DNA from: Adiantum capillus-veneris
Taxonomy: Eukaryota; Streptophyta; Polypodiopsida; Polypodiales; Pteridaceae
Assembly: GCA_014529385.2 (NCBI GenBank)
Contig: CM043947.1
Location: forward strand, 124,140,891-124,204,890
Direction: 5' to 3'
DNA length: 64,000 nt
Shown: positions 21,498 through 32,264 of the stretch, piece by piece
Position numbering within the stretch: position 1 is the first letter of the stretch
Layout: each line of letters opens with the position of its first letter
Program-made: the position numbers and the translations under genes
Notes under the pieces: generated by a model
The model's database searches: none
Told to the model about the DNA's origin: nothing
What the model saw: the letters and a program-made list of their open reading frames with translations, nothing else

Positions 21498-22366
21498 TGC
21501 TTCTGGTGTTCAACCATGTATCTTAGCGTGTTGGGGTCTCTCACAAAGACCTCCCTCATTCCTTCTTCTCGTCTTGGAGAAAATCCTGGTGGAGTCCCCT
21601 TTGAGACATGTTTTGGAAATGTTGATGGATTTGTAAGTCTAATTGGTGGTCTCTTGGCTCCACTCAATGAGGTAGGAGCTACACTCCCGTGAATAGATAT
21701 TTTGGATGTTTGAGGTCCATTTGATTCCATAGTTTCAATGTTAGCTTCTTGTAAATCAGTCTCAAAAAACACTGGTACGCTTACGCTTGGTTGAAAGTAG
21801 TAAGCAGAGATTGGAGTACCCATGTATGTATATCTTTCTAGCTCAATTGGGTTGATAAGTTTGTACTCTCGTCCATACTTATCTACCATTAGAACTTGCA
21901 CTCCCTGGTCATCTGTGTATGTGAAGGCATAGAGGTTCTTGTAGTCTGTCAACTCTTCAATGATGGAATTTAAACATCTATAGAAATTGTTTTGATCCCC
22001 AATAGGTAACCTGTAAAGGCCATCATAAGTGTAATCCGTTAGAACTCTCGTGGCTTCATTGGTTTTGATGAACTTCACGTTGGGTTTGTTGATTAGACGA
22101 TGCTTCTCCACTAAGTCTCCAACAATTTCCACTTTTGGTCTTCCAAACTCCCGCATTTTAGTAGATTGGTTTGGATTCCAGTGAGCTACATGATCACTTG
22201 ACAAATATCCATGAGCCATGCCTTGAGGTTTGGCTTGATATGATTGATAAGCCTCATGGTCTTGTCTCAACCCTCTTGTTATAGGTGTTGCAGTATTTCT
22301 GGATGTTTGTGTAGGTGGCATAGCTCTGAGTTGAGTGGGAAACCCTAAATATGGATGAGTTTTCAT
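21494..22366 (-). CDS. N-terminal gag/ORF1 of the non-autonomous element (290 codons)
   Basis: An open frame starting about 1.3 kb downstream of the PBS. It contains REYKLINPIELERYTYMG and other ordered-looking stretches, then a Pro/Ser/Thr-rich C-terminus ending FVRDPNTLRYMVEHQKQ. It overlaps the next gag frame by four bases in a different phase, so either a frameshift decay or a programmed shift joins them. The giant element has a corresponding N-terminal ORF pair at 56.4-57.3 kb. I recognise no named domain; the position argues for a matrix or linker region ahead of capsid. Confidence 0.6.
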   Translation of the reverse strand: MKTHPYLGFPTQLRAMPPTQTSRNTATPITRGLRQDHEAYQSYQAKPQGMAHGYLSSDHVAHWNPNQSTKMREFGRPKVEIVGDLVEKHRLINKPNVKFIKTNEATRVLTDYTYDGLYRLPIGDQNNFYRCLNSIIEELTDYKNLYAFTYTDDQGVQVLMVDKYGREYKLINPIELERYTYMGTPISAYYFQPSVSVPVFFETDLQEANIETMESNGPQTSKISIHGSVAPTSLSGAKRPPIRLTNPSTFPKHVSKGTPPGFSPRREEGMREVFVRDPNTLRYMVEHQKQ

Positions 22367-23631
22367 GATTAAGCCTCACTCAATACTCTCAAGATGGTCC
22401 TTGATAAGAACACCTTGGCTTAGTCCACACAATCCCTTTTTGCCCCTGGTCAAGTATCTAAAAAATCAGGCTTTGGTGCCCCATTGACCCTTGGATACTA
22501 GTTTTGTACCCTAAAAGTTTTTAAATGATAATCCTAGAAAATTTCACTCTAAATTAAAAATAGTGAAGAAAGCTTCCTTATCTCACAAGCTTTCTTCCTA
22601 GCTATAGGAGACTTAGTTTGGAGTTGTGTGTCAAAAGTTAGAGCACTTTTGGTTTGAAACAGCACTCAAAACAATTTCAGGATCAGGACACAAAGAGATT
22701 TTGTGCTTGTATCTTGGATTCCAGAGGGTATTTTTCACTCAAACTTGATATTTGGGATGTACTCAAGTAGATCTACAAACTTATGAAGTCAAATACCCTC
22801 ACTATGTAGAGGTACACCGATCGCGATCGTGGTTTTGAACCCAAATTCAACCAAATTTGGCATGCTTGTAGACACTGATGTTTTAAGTCTATTCCCCAAG
22901 TCTTTTTGCATTTGGATCACCAAAAGTCAAGATTTTACAGTTTCTGAGTCTGTCAGGCTAGTTTTACCCAAGTGGCCTAATTTCCTTGATTTTTGATGTT
23001 TTTGGGTGTGGTTGCTTTAGACAAACTTGTTTAGAATCTTATCAGAAAGGCACATGTCAAATCTTGTACAATTTTGACACTAAGGTACACCGATCGCGAT
23101 CGTAGTACCAGAGCCAAATCTGATGAAATTTTACAGGCCCTCTCTGACAAGTATTTCCCAGTGTTTGGTGCTACCACTTTGTGATTTGAATCAATTTCAG
23201 CTCTGTTTGGTCAGATTTTCTAATTTCACACTCTTATGGCCCTTTTGCCAAAGTTATATTTTCTGGTATTTTTGACTCTATCTTTTGCCCCAAATCTGAC
23301 TGGAATGTGATTTACTTATCCTACTCCTAAGTACAGAAATGAAAGAACATAAGAAAATGAATCAAACAAAACAAACAGGATAAAAAAACGGATGATGGAT
23401 CACTCAATCAATACAAAGAAATTTGAAGAGAAAAAATGCTTAAAGAAACCTCACTTACAACTCCCTATATCTCTCAAAAGTAGATCTAACCAGTCGACCG
23501 ACCCTAGACTTCACTAAGCACTAAACCCCTGTCTAGATGCTTCACTAAAATGTAAATGGGAATGGGAATTATCTTTTGGAACAATAATAAAACTCTGCAT
23601 ACGCACTCGGTCACTCATCACCTAAGATTCA
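22367..23631 (-). other. Long untranslated leader of the non-autonomous element
   Basis: 1.27 kb between the PBS and the first ORF without convincing coding. It holds two copies of a 21-bp palindrome-bearing sequence 273 bp apart. A leader in this position would contain RNA packaging and dimer signals in LTR elements; which part does so is unknown. Confidence 0.7.
22810..23103. repeat. Two copies of a palindromic GATCGCGATC motif, 273 bp apart
   Basis: AGGTACACCGATCGCGATCG and a following T occur at 22810-22830 and 23083-23103. The core CGATCGCGATCG is a perfect 12-bp palindrome. Sequence downstream of both (CCAAAT, then a TTGG or TGAAATTTTAC stretch) is loosely alike, so these look like two diverged ~273-bp units. 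Confidence 0.85.
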
Positions 23632-23650
23632 TTCCCCGGCAGCGGCACCA
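23632..23650 (-). other. Primer-binding site, tRNA-Asp-like
   Basis: The plus strand reads TTCCCCGGCAGCGGCACCA one base from the LTR, which looks like the 3' end of a tRNA including CCA. It resembles the plant tRNA-Asp 3' end as I remember it, with two mismatches. The giant element's PBS at 59247-59264 differs from it at one base. Confidence 0.8.
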
Positions 23651-23651
23651 A

Positions 23652-24531
23652 TGTTTGGGGGTCGCCGCGATGGACGTCCATAGCATAGCCTTCAAGCATC
23701 AGCATAAATAACAATACAAGGGAAGAGACTCGGATGAGGCATGGAAACTCACTAGGGTTTCAATCCTAATGAAGTGAACTCAAAGAGATACAACTACTAA
23801 CTCTACAAGAAAATCAAACGCACTAAAGCCAAGTAATCTGCCTATATCATTCTACACAGCTCTACAGTCATCACCTTTGTTTACCATGCAAATCATATCG
23901 GATTTTCACGAAACTTGAAGGGAAGCTACAGGAGACTATCACGAGCATATCCTATCACTGTCACAGCATTCTGGATGGGTACACGGATTGCAATCGTTCG
24001 TCCCTAAAGCCTCTCCTAGGGTCAAAACAACATAAAATACGCATATAAACACTCAAAACAGCGATTTAAGGCCACAACGTTTGCGTTTGATACCTACACC
24101 GAATCTTGAATGCTTACACTTGAATGAAAGAGCAGATTAAGAAGAACACAATGCAATAAACAAAATTGAATTTGGATTACCGTAGCGATAATAGCGATGA
24201 TTACAAGTTGGAGCCAAGAGGTCACTCCCTGTGTGTACAACAATAGTCACTTATCTTCAAAAAATCACCCTTTCCCACTAACCTTAGTGTATTATATACC
24301 TAGGGTTTTCTAAAGTGGCCGGCGGCCAACTTCTCATGGACCTTTACATACATCATTGGAAAAATTACATCTTTGACTTAGACTTGACATAGATGATTGT
24401 CATTAGGCTTTTACAGGGTTTGATGTATTAAACATCGAAAAAATAATGTGACCACATCAAAACTTTGGCCGGCTGACCCAACGGGTGCCTTGGCTAGGTG
24501 GGCACTTGTATGTTGTTATCACCTCCAATCA
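23652..24531 (-). repeat. 5' LTR of the non-autonomous element (880 bp)
   Basis: Begins TGTTTGGGGGTCGCCGCG and ends ACCTCCAATCA; the terminal CAAACA has mutated to CAATCA. It lies next to the PBS, which makes it the 5' LTR of a minus-strand element. TSD CGCAT follows at 24532-24536. Confidence 0.92.
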
Positions 24532-24536
24532 CGCAT

Positions 24537-25047
24537 CAACCTTCAAGACTTCCCTCTTGGACATGGTATGGCTCCCTACGACCTTATGGAGGACATGAGA
24601 GTTAAGGGTCCAAGCATAGCATGGCCTCAATTTCTTGCATTGTGCCCACAAGTTAGGAGGGAGTTAATAAAGGTAGTAAGCACTAGGAGAAGGACGAAAG
24701 AAAATGTTCCTGTTGTTAAAATTTCACATGCCCAAATGAATGAGGATTTTTGTATCAAAGGAAAACTAGTTAGGAAGAATCTAGTGGATGGGGGCACACA
24801 AATTTGCATCATGACAGAGAACCTTATGCAGAGACTAGACATGCACATTCATGAGACACCTAAAATCAAAGTGAAAATGGAAAATAATAGCAAGGCTAGG
24901 TGTTTGGGACTTTGTAAGAATGTTTCTGTGGAAGCTTTTTGCATTAAGAAGGTTGTTGATTTCTATGTTATGTCTACAAAGGGAAATGGCTATCCATTTA
25001 TCCTAGGTAGACCGTGGCTAACAAGAATGCAAGCTTTGCAGGATTGA
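24537..25047 (+). pseudogene. pro: Protease region of the Tat-like remnant
   Basis: The open frame begins inside the nested element's LTR (24448); the remnant's own sequence starts at the TSD. After the pre-protease segment (NLQDFPLG, then FLALCPQVRREL) comes the retropepsin with catalytic motif LVDGGTQIC, where family members usually have D-[ST]-G; Gly replaces Ser/Thr. FILGRPWLTRMQALQD is the conserved end. A stop near 25045 separates it from RT. The related copy at 28.2-29.3 kb has the same layout. Confidence 0.8.
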
Positions 25048-25059
25048 AAAAGTGGAAAG

Positions 25060-26232
25060 TTGATTTGCAGGAATGACAATCACAAGAAGGTTGTCTTTGA
25101 CATGAAGGAGCAGTGTCAAGAGGAGCTCCATGAGGAATCTTCACGAAGTGAAAGCGGGGATGATTGGACCGATGACACCTCGGAAGAAGAAAGAAGTGGT
25201 AGCACTATAGAGGAGGAGTCATCCATTGAAGTCATGGGTGTAATTTTTAGGCCAAATAACAAAGAGACATCTTGCCAAGGTTTAGAAGAGCTAGGTCCCC
25301 AAGAGAACCAAAGTGTGCATGATGAAGAAATTCTAGATGCTATGTTGTCAAAGACTCTTACTTGGGAGGAAAGAGAGGAGTTTAAAAGTGTGCTAAGATT
25401 GTTTTGTAGGATTTTTGCTAAATATTACACAGATTTACGTGGAGTGGATGCCATTCAACACAAGATCGAGCTAAAGCCAGAGGCCAAACCTAAAGCACAA
25501 AAGCTACGAAGGTTAGGAGTCATCAAGGAGCAGGCACTACTCAAAGAGGTGAGGAAGCTTCTAGTAGCACGGTTCATCTACCCTGTAGAGAATTCTGAGT
25601 GGGTCTCTCTAGTTGTGATCAATCCAAAAAAGAATGGCAAGTGGAGGGTATGTGTCGATTATCGTCCACTCAACGAGGCAACAGAAGGGATCACTTTCCC
25701 CTCAAGATGAGATTCTTAATGAGGTGGCAGGTAAAGAAAAGTACACGGTATGTGATGGCTACTTTGGTTACTTTAAAATAGGTATTGCATTGGACGATCA
25801 ATTAAAAACAACCTTCATCACCCCTTGGGGTTGTTATGCTTTTAGAGTCGTGCCGTTTGGTTTGATAAATGCTCTAGCAACGTCTCAACAATTCATGAAC
25901 ATGGGGTTTCAAGCATTCTTTGGGAAGTCTATTAGAGTATCCATAGATGATTTTTGCATCTACAAAAGGTAGAAGAAGGCTTGAAGAAGCTATATGATAT
26001 GGGAGGTCAACTCAATCCCGACAAGTGCCACGTACGTGAGGATGAAGTGATCTTTCTTGGTCACAAGGGTTCTTCCAAAGGCATTGAGGTGGATCCAACA
26101 AAGGCAAAATTTCTCATTGAGCTACCATCACCAAAGAGTCTTAAGGAGGTAATTTCATTTATTCAAAAGGTTAAGTACATGTCACGCTTCATTGACTTGG
26201 CATCAAAGTTACTTCACCCCTCCAAAAGTTGA
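25060..26232 (+). pseudogene. pol: Reverse transcriptase of the Tat-like remnant
   Basis: Three overlapping frames (25060-25710, 25634-25972, 25954-26232) read successive parts of RT. They hold an acidic linker, the fingers (NPKKNGKWRVCVDYRPLNEA), the palm (VVPFGLINALATSQQF), the catalytic box SIDDF with both Asp present, and the thumb/connection (PDKCHVREDEVIFLGH, FIQKVKYMSRFIDLAS). The last piece is very close to the minus-strand remnant at 10.7-11.0 kb, so both belong to one family. Two frame changes and stops inactivate it. Confidence 0.85.
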
Positions 26233-26766
26233 CACAACATGTAGAGTTTGCATGGTCTGATGAGCTTGAAGAGTAATTTTCTTGTATAGAAATGGTTTTG
26301 TCGGAACTACCAATGCTCATGCCGCCACGTTGGGAGTTTACATTCTTTGTCAGCTCAAGTGTGGGTAAGGAGACATTGTGTGCAGTATTGTTGCAGCAAG
26401 ATCCTCACAACACTAGGATGCGGCCTGTCTACTTTGCTAGCTAGGTCATAAATGCACTTGAAAAGAATTACATAGAAGCAGCATCTATGATGATTTCTCT
26501 TGTCTTTGCAGTGAGAAAGTTAGATCCTACCTCGTACAAAAACCCTTTATCATAATCACTGCTAAAAACGTGTTTCCTTGGGTGTCATCTCAAATGACAC
26601 TAAGTCCCAGGATTTCAAAATGGATCGTGGAATTTCAAAAGTTTCAATACTCTTTCAGAGTAGAAGATAGTGTGTGTGCACAATTAGCAGGGATTCTCAC
26701 CTATAGAGTGCATGAAAGAGACATTAAGGTGCCTGAAGTGAAAACCCTACCCTTACCACCACCAAG
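26233..26766 (+). pseudogene. pol: Degenerate native RNase H of the Tat-like remnant
   Basis: No long frame, but the order is readable: WEFTFFVSSSVGKE (about 26326-26367) is the first RNase H strand with Ser where the catalytic Asp should be. RPVYFAS and NYIEAASMMIS follow after a stop. SPRISKWIVEFQKFQYSF (about 26601-26654) is the C-terminal strand. Loss of the first Asp is shared with the other Tat-like remnant. Confidence 0.7.
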
Positions 26767-27213
26767 GCATTTAACTAATGTATTCATCTTATTCTTTGAT
26801 GGAGCATTTAAGAAGGCTACAGGAAAATCAGGGGGAGGGTTTGTGTTGCTTGATTCAAATGGTGAGGTTGTTATGAAAGAGCATGTGAATCTGCCCAGTT
26901 CCACAATGAATCAGAGTACAAAATACTAATCCATGGTTTCCAGATGTGTGTTTCTCAAAAGATACGACGTCTCATGGTAAAAGGGGATGCACTTCTCATT
27001 GTGAAGCAATTTCTAGGTATTTGGGCTTGTAAGAATGAAAGGCTAAGGCAAAAGGTTCATGACATCCGTAGGCTCTTCAATCAATTTGAAGAAGTACAAT
27101 TGTATCATATTCCTAGGAAACAAAATGAAGATGCTGATTTCCTTGCCCAAAAAGCAGTTGCATGTGTTGAGAGTGAAGTGCAAGTCATCATGGCAACAAC
27201 AATGATAAAGTAA
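26767..27213 (+). pseudogene. pol: Second (archaeal-type) RNase H of the Tat-like remnant
   Basis: The first half ends at 26929 and has the Asp motif FILFFDGAFKKATG and the glycine-rich strand SGGGFVLLDSNGEV. The second half (26944-27213) has MVKGDALLIVKQFLG, with the next catalytic Asp, and HIPRKQNEDADFLAQKAV, the domain's C-terminus. The Glu-bearing helix between them is damaged (SSTMNQSTKY then a stop, where NNKAEY is found in the 10-kb copy). This is again the Tat-type extra RNase H. Confidence 0.85.
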
Positions 27214-27219
27214 CCAAGG

Positions 27220-27514
27220 TACCAGGGGATGGAGTCATTGGCTCCCATTGTGAGCTACATTTTAGAGGGCGAGTTTCCAGAGGGCTTCACAAAGGCTCAA
27301 AAGCGGAGGCTCATTAAGAATGCGAGCTCGTATTTGTTTTTGGAAGGTGCCCTCTACCAAAGATGAAAAGATTAAGTTTGTAGGAGAATACCAACAACCA
27401 AGGAGCTTCCAGCCATTCTTGAAGGTTTTCATGAGAAAGCGTGTGGTGGTCATTTTGCACAGGAACTCACTGCGAAAAGATTTTTCTTGGTGGGTATGTT
27501 TGGCAAAGCTTGCT
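27220..27514 (+). pseudogene. pol: Fragment of the integrase zinc finger, cut off at the LTR-like repeat
   Basis: Reads APIVSYILEGEFPEGF, KRRLIKNASSYLFLEGALYQ and, after a frame change, an H-x-x-x-x-G-G-H-F type stretch (GFHEKACGGHFAQELTAKRF), the first half of the HHCC module. The text stops at the left edge of the LTR-like repeat; the C-x2-C half and the whole catalytic core are missing, so a deletion removed them. Confidence 0.7.
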
Positions 27515-27687
27515 TACCATTATCATGCACCTCGTGTGCACCTCATTGTAATCATAATCACTAACCTACTAACACTAGTTTCCTAATGACAAAAGCACCT
27601 CATCTCAAGTAATTAAAGATAAGTAGTGGTAGAACTCTCTTTCTTCCCTTTTTTTCCTCTCCTTTTTCATTCATCATCATCAATAAT

Positions 27688-27749
<62 letters not shown>

Positions 27750-28205
27750 CCACATGCATGTGACTCAAGTAGATGAGATAGGCCCACTCCATTTTGAAAA
27801 TGCAAAAGTGCTAAGATCAATTTGTTAGCTTGTAATCAAGATTAACCATAATCCAAATAAGTGATCTCCAACCTATAAATAGACCCGTTCCCTTCATTGT
27901 AAAGGAGACATAGATAGAATTCTAGCACTAGAGGCATGAGGAGAGACTTGGTTGTACACACTATAGTATAAGATTCACACTTTATTGTAGTATAGCATTG
28001 ATGCTATATTTTTCAAGTGAGAGAGTATGATGAGTTTCACATATCAAGACACCATTGTACCTTTTCTTATAGCCATCAATTAATTTGAGATCTTGGTGTT
28101 CCAAAGGTGTAATTTTGTCTCCAATTCACATTCCATCTGGTCGTGCAATGCCAGTCAAGGATTTGAGGTGATGTGTATGCCGCTATTTCTCATTTGAGCT
28201 TGTGT
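27515..28205 (+). repeat. LTR-like direct repeat, right copy
   Basis: Same sequence as 13661-14308, with TATA box CTATAAATAG at 27873-27882 and an expanded CT tract. It directly follows a truncated integrase finger and directly precedes a gag-protease fragment of the same family. It could be the 3' LTR of the left element, the 5' LTR of the right one, or both after recombination. Confidence 0.6.
27689..27747. repeat. CT microsatellite (59 bp)
   Basis: Uninterrupted CT dinucleotides inside the right LTR-like repeat; the left copy has only a short CTCTCTCTCT at the same place, so the tract grew after the copies separated. Confidence 0.95.
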
Positions 28206-29331
28206 TATAGTATTGAGATCAAAGGGGAAGCAAGGCCAAGTGGTTTGACAGTTGAAGAGAAGGGTAAAAAAAAAGTGGTAAGCATAATCCGTTTGGAGAA
28301 GAAGGAGGATGATTCGGGAGCTATTGTCATGCATGTAGGTAAGAGGGTTACGAGAGATCATGACATGAGTGATGCAAGTCCCAGCCAAAAAAGAGGGAAA
28401 CATGTTGAAACAGGTACAAGTAAAGAGAAGAAGAAGAGAAAACCCACGCAGCATTACAATGCATCCGACTTTCCTTTGGGAGAAGGGCAACCACGTTATA
28501 GTTTACGGGCTGATTTGGTGAGTAGAAAGGCTGATGTTACCTTTGGGCAACTCATGGAGATGTGTCCCAAGTTAAAGAGGCAATGGAAGCATGTAGTCAA
28601 CCCCATGAAGAAGGAGCCTACAAGGGGGTCAGTAAGAGTCCTATCTTTGAATGAGCTACCTGATATATGCCCTACTATGGATGCATGGCATAAGAGGAGG
28701 TGTGAGGCTTATATTGATAGAGGTGCACAAGTATGTGTTATTACTCAATCTTATGTATCAAAGTTGGGACTCACCATGGCAAAGAATTCAGGTTTTCGCA
28801 TAAATCTTGCCAACCAATCAAGGGTGAGGTGCTTGGGAGTTGTAAAGGACTTGGAGGTGGATGTATTTGGTGTTTAAGTGCTGTTAAATTTCCTGTTATG
28901 ACCACGGGTATTGGTGCTTTCCTCTCATCCTTGGAAGACCATGGTTACAGGCAACCAAAGCTATACAGGATTGGGGACATGGTACCATCACTCTCTACAA
29001 TAGAAGGGGTGATAAGAAGAGGTTTGACATGGCTAGAAAGAAATATTTGGATGCTGATTTTGATGAGAAAAGTAATGAAGAAGAGTACTCAAGAGAAGAA
29101 GAAGACAATGGGGATGATGGCAGTGAAGTGGAAGATAGCAGCGATAGCGATCTAGATGTTTCCTCGTTTCTTGAAGAAGAGCATGATGAGGAACAAAGAT
29201 TTCTGGGCCTTATGGAGAATGAGGTTTTCTCTGGTCCTTATGAGCAAATTGAAGAGCTGATGCAACCCAAAGTTCAACTGCTTTGGTGTCATTTCATTTT
29301 TGAATATTTTTTGGTTTGTTTTTTCACGTAG
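28206..29331 (+). pseudogene. pro: gag C-terminus and protease of a second Tat-like remnant
   Basis: Starts directly at the edge of the LTR-like repeat. 28206-28876 reads a charged linker (EKKEDDSGAIVMHVGKRV), the pre-protease segment (NASDFPLGEGQPRYSLRADL, FGQLMEMCPKLKRQW) and the retropepsin active site YIDRGAQVCVITQ, with Arg where Ser/Thr is usual. After a frame change the protease end (LILGRPWLQATKAIQDWG) is readable near 28935-28990. An acidic linker to 29331 (DDGSEVEDSSDSDLDVSSF) follows. RT is absent. Layout matches 24537-25330 closely. Confidence 0.75.
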
Positions 29332-31400
29332 GATTTACAAGCTTTTATGCTTTCATCCATTTTGCTCTTAAGAGACATGACAAGGTCATGTAGGAGCAAA
29401 GTATTCTAGGTAGTAGTGTCCAAATTATATTTATGCATTATGTAGTAATGGACCTACATGTAGGGTTTTATTTGGAACATGTTGTCACATTGGATATAAC
29501 ATAATCTAGGAACTCAAGAATTTCAATTTAGCCACAGTGGAGTAAGGATAATGAGGGTCCCTCTCACTCTCATCATAGAGTGTCTACAATTACCTCCACA
29601 CACAAGTACAACTTGTACTTGAAGGATGTTCTTCTTTCAAACATCCTTATTTGAGACATATTCCGCAATGTAGAGAATGTGGGTCTCTAGGACTAACAAT
29701 TGCAAATTATTTGAATTATGTGTCACAACAAATCCCCTTGACCATTTTGAACGCATTGTATCAGGAACAATTTTAGTGGATAGATTTTGTATGATACGTA
29801 GTAAGACTTTTTAAGGTTACAAGTATTGTTAAACACCTTCAATGGATGGTTGTTCATACACGTACAAAAGTTATGTTTTTTTTAATGAACTAGTTCATTC
29901 ATGAACTATTGTTAAACACCTTCAATGGATGGTTGTTCATACACGTAGAAAAGTTAGGTTTTTTTTAATGAATTAGTTCATTTGGTACCCAGAGGTGATG
30001 GAATTTCCATTTCTATTATGGTACAAATATGCTGGCACGGTTTTCATATGGAAAGTATTTAGTTCTTTTCTCATAAGCCATGAGCAAACATCATCCATAA
30101 GCATTGGCAAGTACGGTTATGGACATGCATGTTTAGATTTGTCTTTGCTAAATGCATGCACACTATGTGTTATGGGCCCTGTGTTTAGCAATAGACACTC
30201 GCTTTTTGCATCTCCAAATAATCTACAAACAAAATAAAAGAGAAGCATGATAAGTAAATAAGCTAGTTGTGCACATATTCCAAACATAAGGTGCAAACAC
30301 AAAAGTTGCAAAACAACAAGTTGTGTCAATTTCAGCATCAACGGGGGTGTCCTCACTATGAGAAACCCCAAACTATCTAATATCTCTTTAAATGCCTCTA
30401 TTTTCACTTTGAGCTCTATTAGTAAACTCTACAATTCATTGTTACCATTACGAAGCTTCTGTCTCATAGCAACCACAATTGTGCTAACCCTACCATTCCT
30501 TACTTTTAGAACCTTCGCAGCTTTGAACTCCTAACTAGCATTCATGAGATATTGTTTAAATTCTACCAATGTTTTTTGAGATGAACATTTGGAAACCTTT
30601 ATGTGTTGCAAATCCTTAAGTGCAAAACATGACGGTCCCCTGCCCCCAATTGTACCACTAGGTATGCAGTGCCTCACGAACAGAAGCTCATGATGTTATG
30701 TACTATATGAAAAACACTGAAAAAGGTTCCCTTTTCCTACATAAGAAATTTCTAAATCTTCTTGTGATGGGGGCAATGCTTGTCGCTCTTGCCACCATTG
30801 CACAGTTCCTCATATCGCAGGGTTTTCCTGCAATATGGTATTACACACTCCCCATGTATTCATCAAGGTGTCCCAATGGCCCTTTCACATCCACAACACC
30901 TACCCCCACTTCAAATGAATCCAAATGCTGAGACATCAAGCCGCCATCTAGAAACTTGGAATAAACTACCTTGAAGCACACCTTGATCATCAATTCAAAG
31001 TACCCCATTTCTTCACATGAGCTCTCCATTGGAGCTGTGAAGTTTGGTGGAGGGAGGGTGGGTGTCATTGTCAAAGAGATGAGATTTTCCAATGAGGGAG
31101 GAGGATTTTCCATTGTCGGAGAGATGAGCTTTGATGATCCTGCGAGGAGAGCATGGAGTTATTGGAGGTATGAGCTCAAATAGAGGAAGAGACGTCCGCA
31201 TTGCAGCTATGAAGAAACCGAGGGGCTTTTTGGGTGGGGTTGATGAGCTATATTATGGTGGGATGGGGAATGAGGGGGTGACCTTCTCCATGTGGGGTGG
31301 GCAAGCAACAACATTGATAGCGAGGAAGATGGTGCAGAGGCTCTGTCGTAGTGACAAAAGAGCATGCAACCGTTGAACTTTGAATCCTTTTAGGTGCATC
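29332..31400. other. Uncharacterised interval
   Basis: Short frames on both strands, none with a domain. The only structure I see is the 83-bp tandem duplication at 29824. Probably decayed repeat sequence. Confidence 0.4.
29824..29982. repeat. Tandem duplication, 83-bp unit
   Basis: TATTGTTAAACACCTTCAAT begins at 29824 and 29907; the units share the ATGGATGGTTGTTCATACAC core, a T-run and TTAATGAA[C/T]TAGTTCATT, with few mismatches. Confidence 0.85.
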
Positions 31401-31401
31401 G

Positions 31402-31548
<147 letters not shown>

Positions 31549-32098
31549 GTGTCCTCTCTTTCTCTGTTTCTCTCTCCCTCTTTTGGAATGTAGCCTTCAT
31601 TTCGCAGCTGCCCACGTGTAAAGGGAACTCCCCTCCGCCATATTATGTTAAGTAGATAATTGAGTCTTTGTCATCAAATCAGATTTTGTACTTATTGTCT
31701 TGAGTAGTGTGAGTGATTATACCATTCAATTACTTCATTTGTGAACCCGATTACTCTCATTTTTGTTGCAATTAGCAAAAGTAGTTTAAGTATTAGCTCA
31801 TAATACTTACATAGTGCTGTGAGAGGTGCATCTAGCCTATGATCTTGTGCTAGATATGTTTCAATAGTTCTGTAGAAAATTGCATTGATAAGAAATCTGC
31901 ACAAAAGGAAAAACTTTCTTGTATAATATTGCCTACAGTGGAAACGAAGGCCAAAAGGATCCTGAATCGAATTTCTAAGCAAGCCAAGTTCTTCGAGTTC
32001 TCTCGAAGTATTTTTCATCTTGTTGATGCTCACCCAAATCGAGAGAAAGTGAGTAGGTGGGTGCTTTGTGACATTGGTGACAATTGTTGAATGCAACC

Positions 32099-32112
32099 TG
32101 ATCTGATACCAA
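32099..32112 (-). other. Possible minus-strand PBS beside an LTR fragment
   Basis: The minus strand reads TTGGTATCAGATC, like the tRNA-Met PBS, next to a plus-strand TGGTGGAATCCGGG at 32114. It could mark a second, oppositely oriented short-LTR element, but no LTR pair is visible. Confidence 0.3.
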
Positions 32113-32264
32113 TTGGTGGAATCCGGGTTGCAAGGGTGCACACACAACTTGGAGAAGATGAAGAGAAGCTCAAGGAACACAACAAAGAGTAAATTAATTA
32201 GAACACCATAGAAAGATATTTTATCATATACATGTGGTAGTGATGTGAGTGAACACACTTAGGA

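Larger units (their letters stand above)
14551..24531 (-). mobile_element. Non-autonomous Ty3/gypsy-type element with gag-protease but no RT/integrase
   Basis: A structurally complete element: LTRs of 933 and 880 bp beginning TGTTTG and ending CA, a 5-bp target duplication CGCAT (14546-14550 and 24532-24536), a PBS next to the right LTR and a polypurine tract next to the left LTR. On the minus strand it encodes gag, a long gag-protease frame and lysine/glutamine-rich ORFs. Only about 2.3 kb separates the protease frame from the 3' LTR and none of it reads as RT, RNase H or integrase. It is therefore non-autonomous. It is nested in the Tat-like remnant. Confidence 0.92.
13661..28205 (+). mobile_element. 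Tat-like Ty3/gypsy remnant between LTR-like repeats, split by a nested element
   Basis: Two long direct repeats (13661-14308 and 27515-28205) bracket a plus-strand gag tail (14390-14545) and protease, RT, native RNase H, second RNase H and a piece of integrase finger (24537-27514). The 10-kb element 14551-24531 lies between them. Removing it leaves about 4.6 kb; most of gag and the integrase core are gone. I infer an internally deleted Tat-like element. No outer target duplication was found. Confidence 0.6.

Noticed and set aside
22818-23102. GATCGCGATC as prokaryotic-type operator or dam sites
   Set aside because: The repeat is in the leader of a plant LTR element; no bacterial context exists.
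23632-23650. A tRNA gene, because the plus strand ends in a tRNA-like CCGGCAGCGGCACCA
   Set aside because: Only the 3' 18-19 bases resemble a tRNA; there is no cloverleaf upstream, and the position next to an LTR identifies a primer-binding site.
31692-32258. 188-codon minus-strand frame with hydrophobic stretches
   Set aside because: No domain, overlaps an LTR/PBS-like boundary, and text looks like translated AT-rich non-coding sequence.
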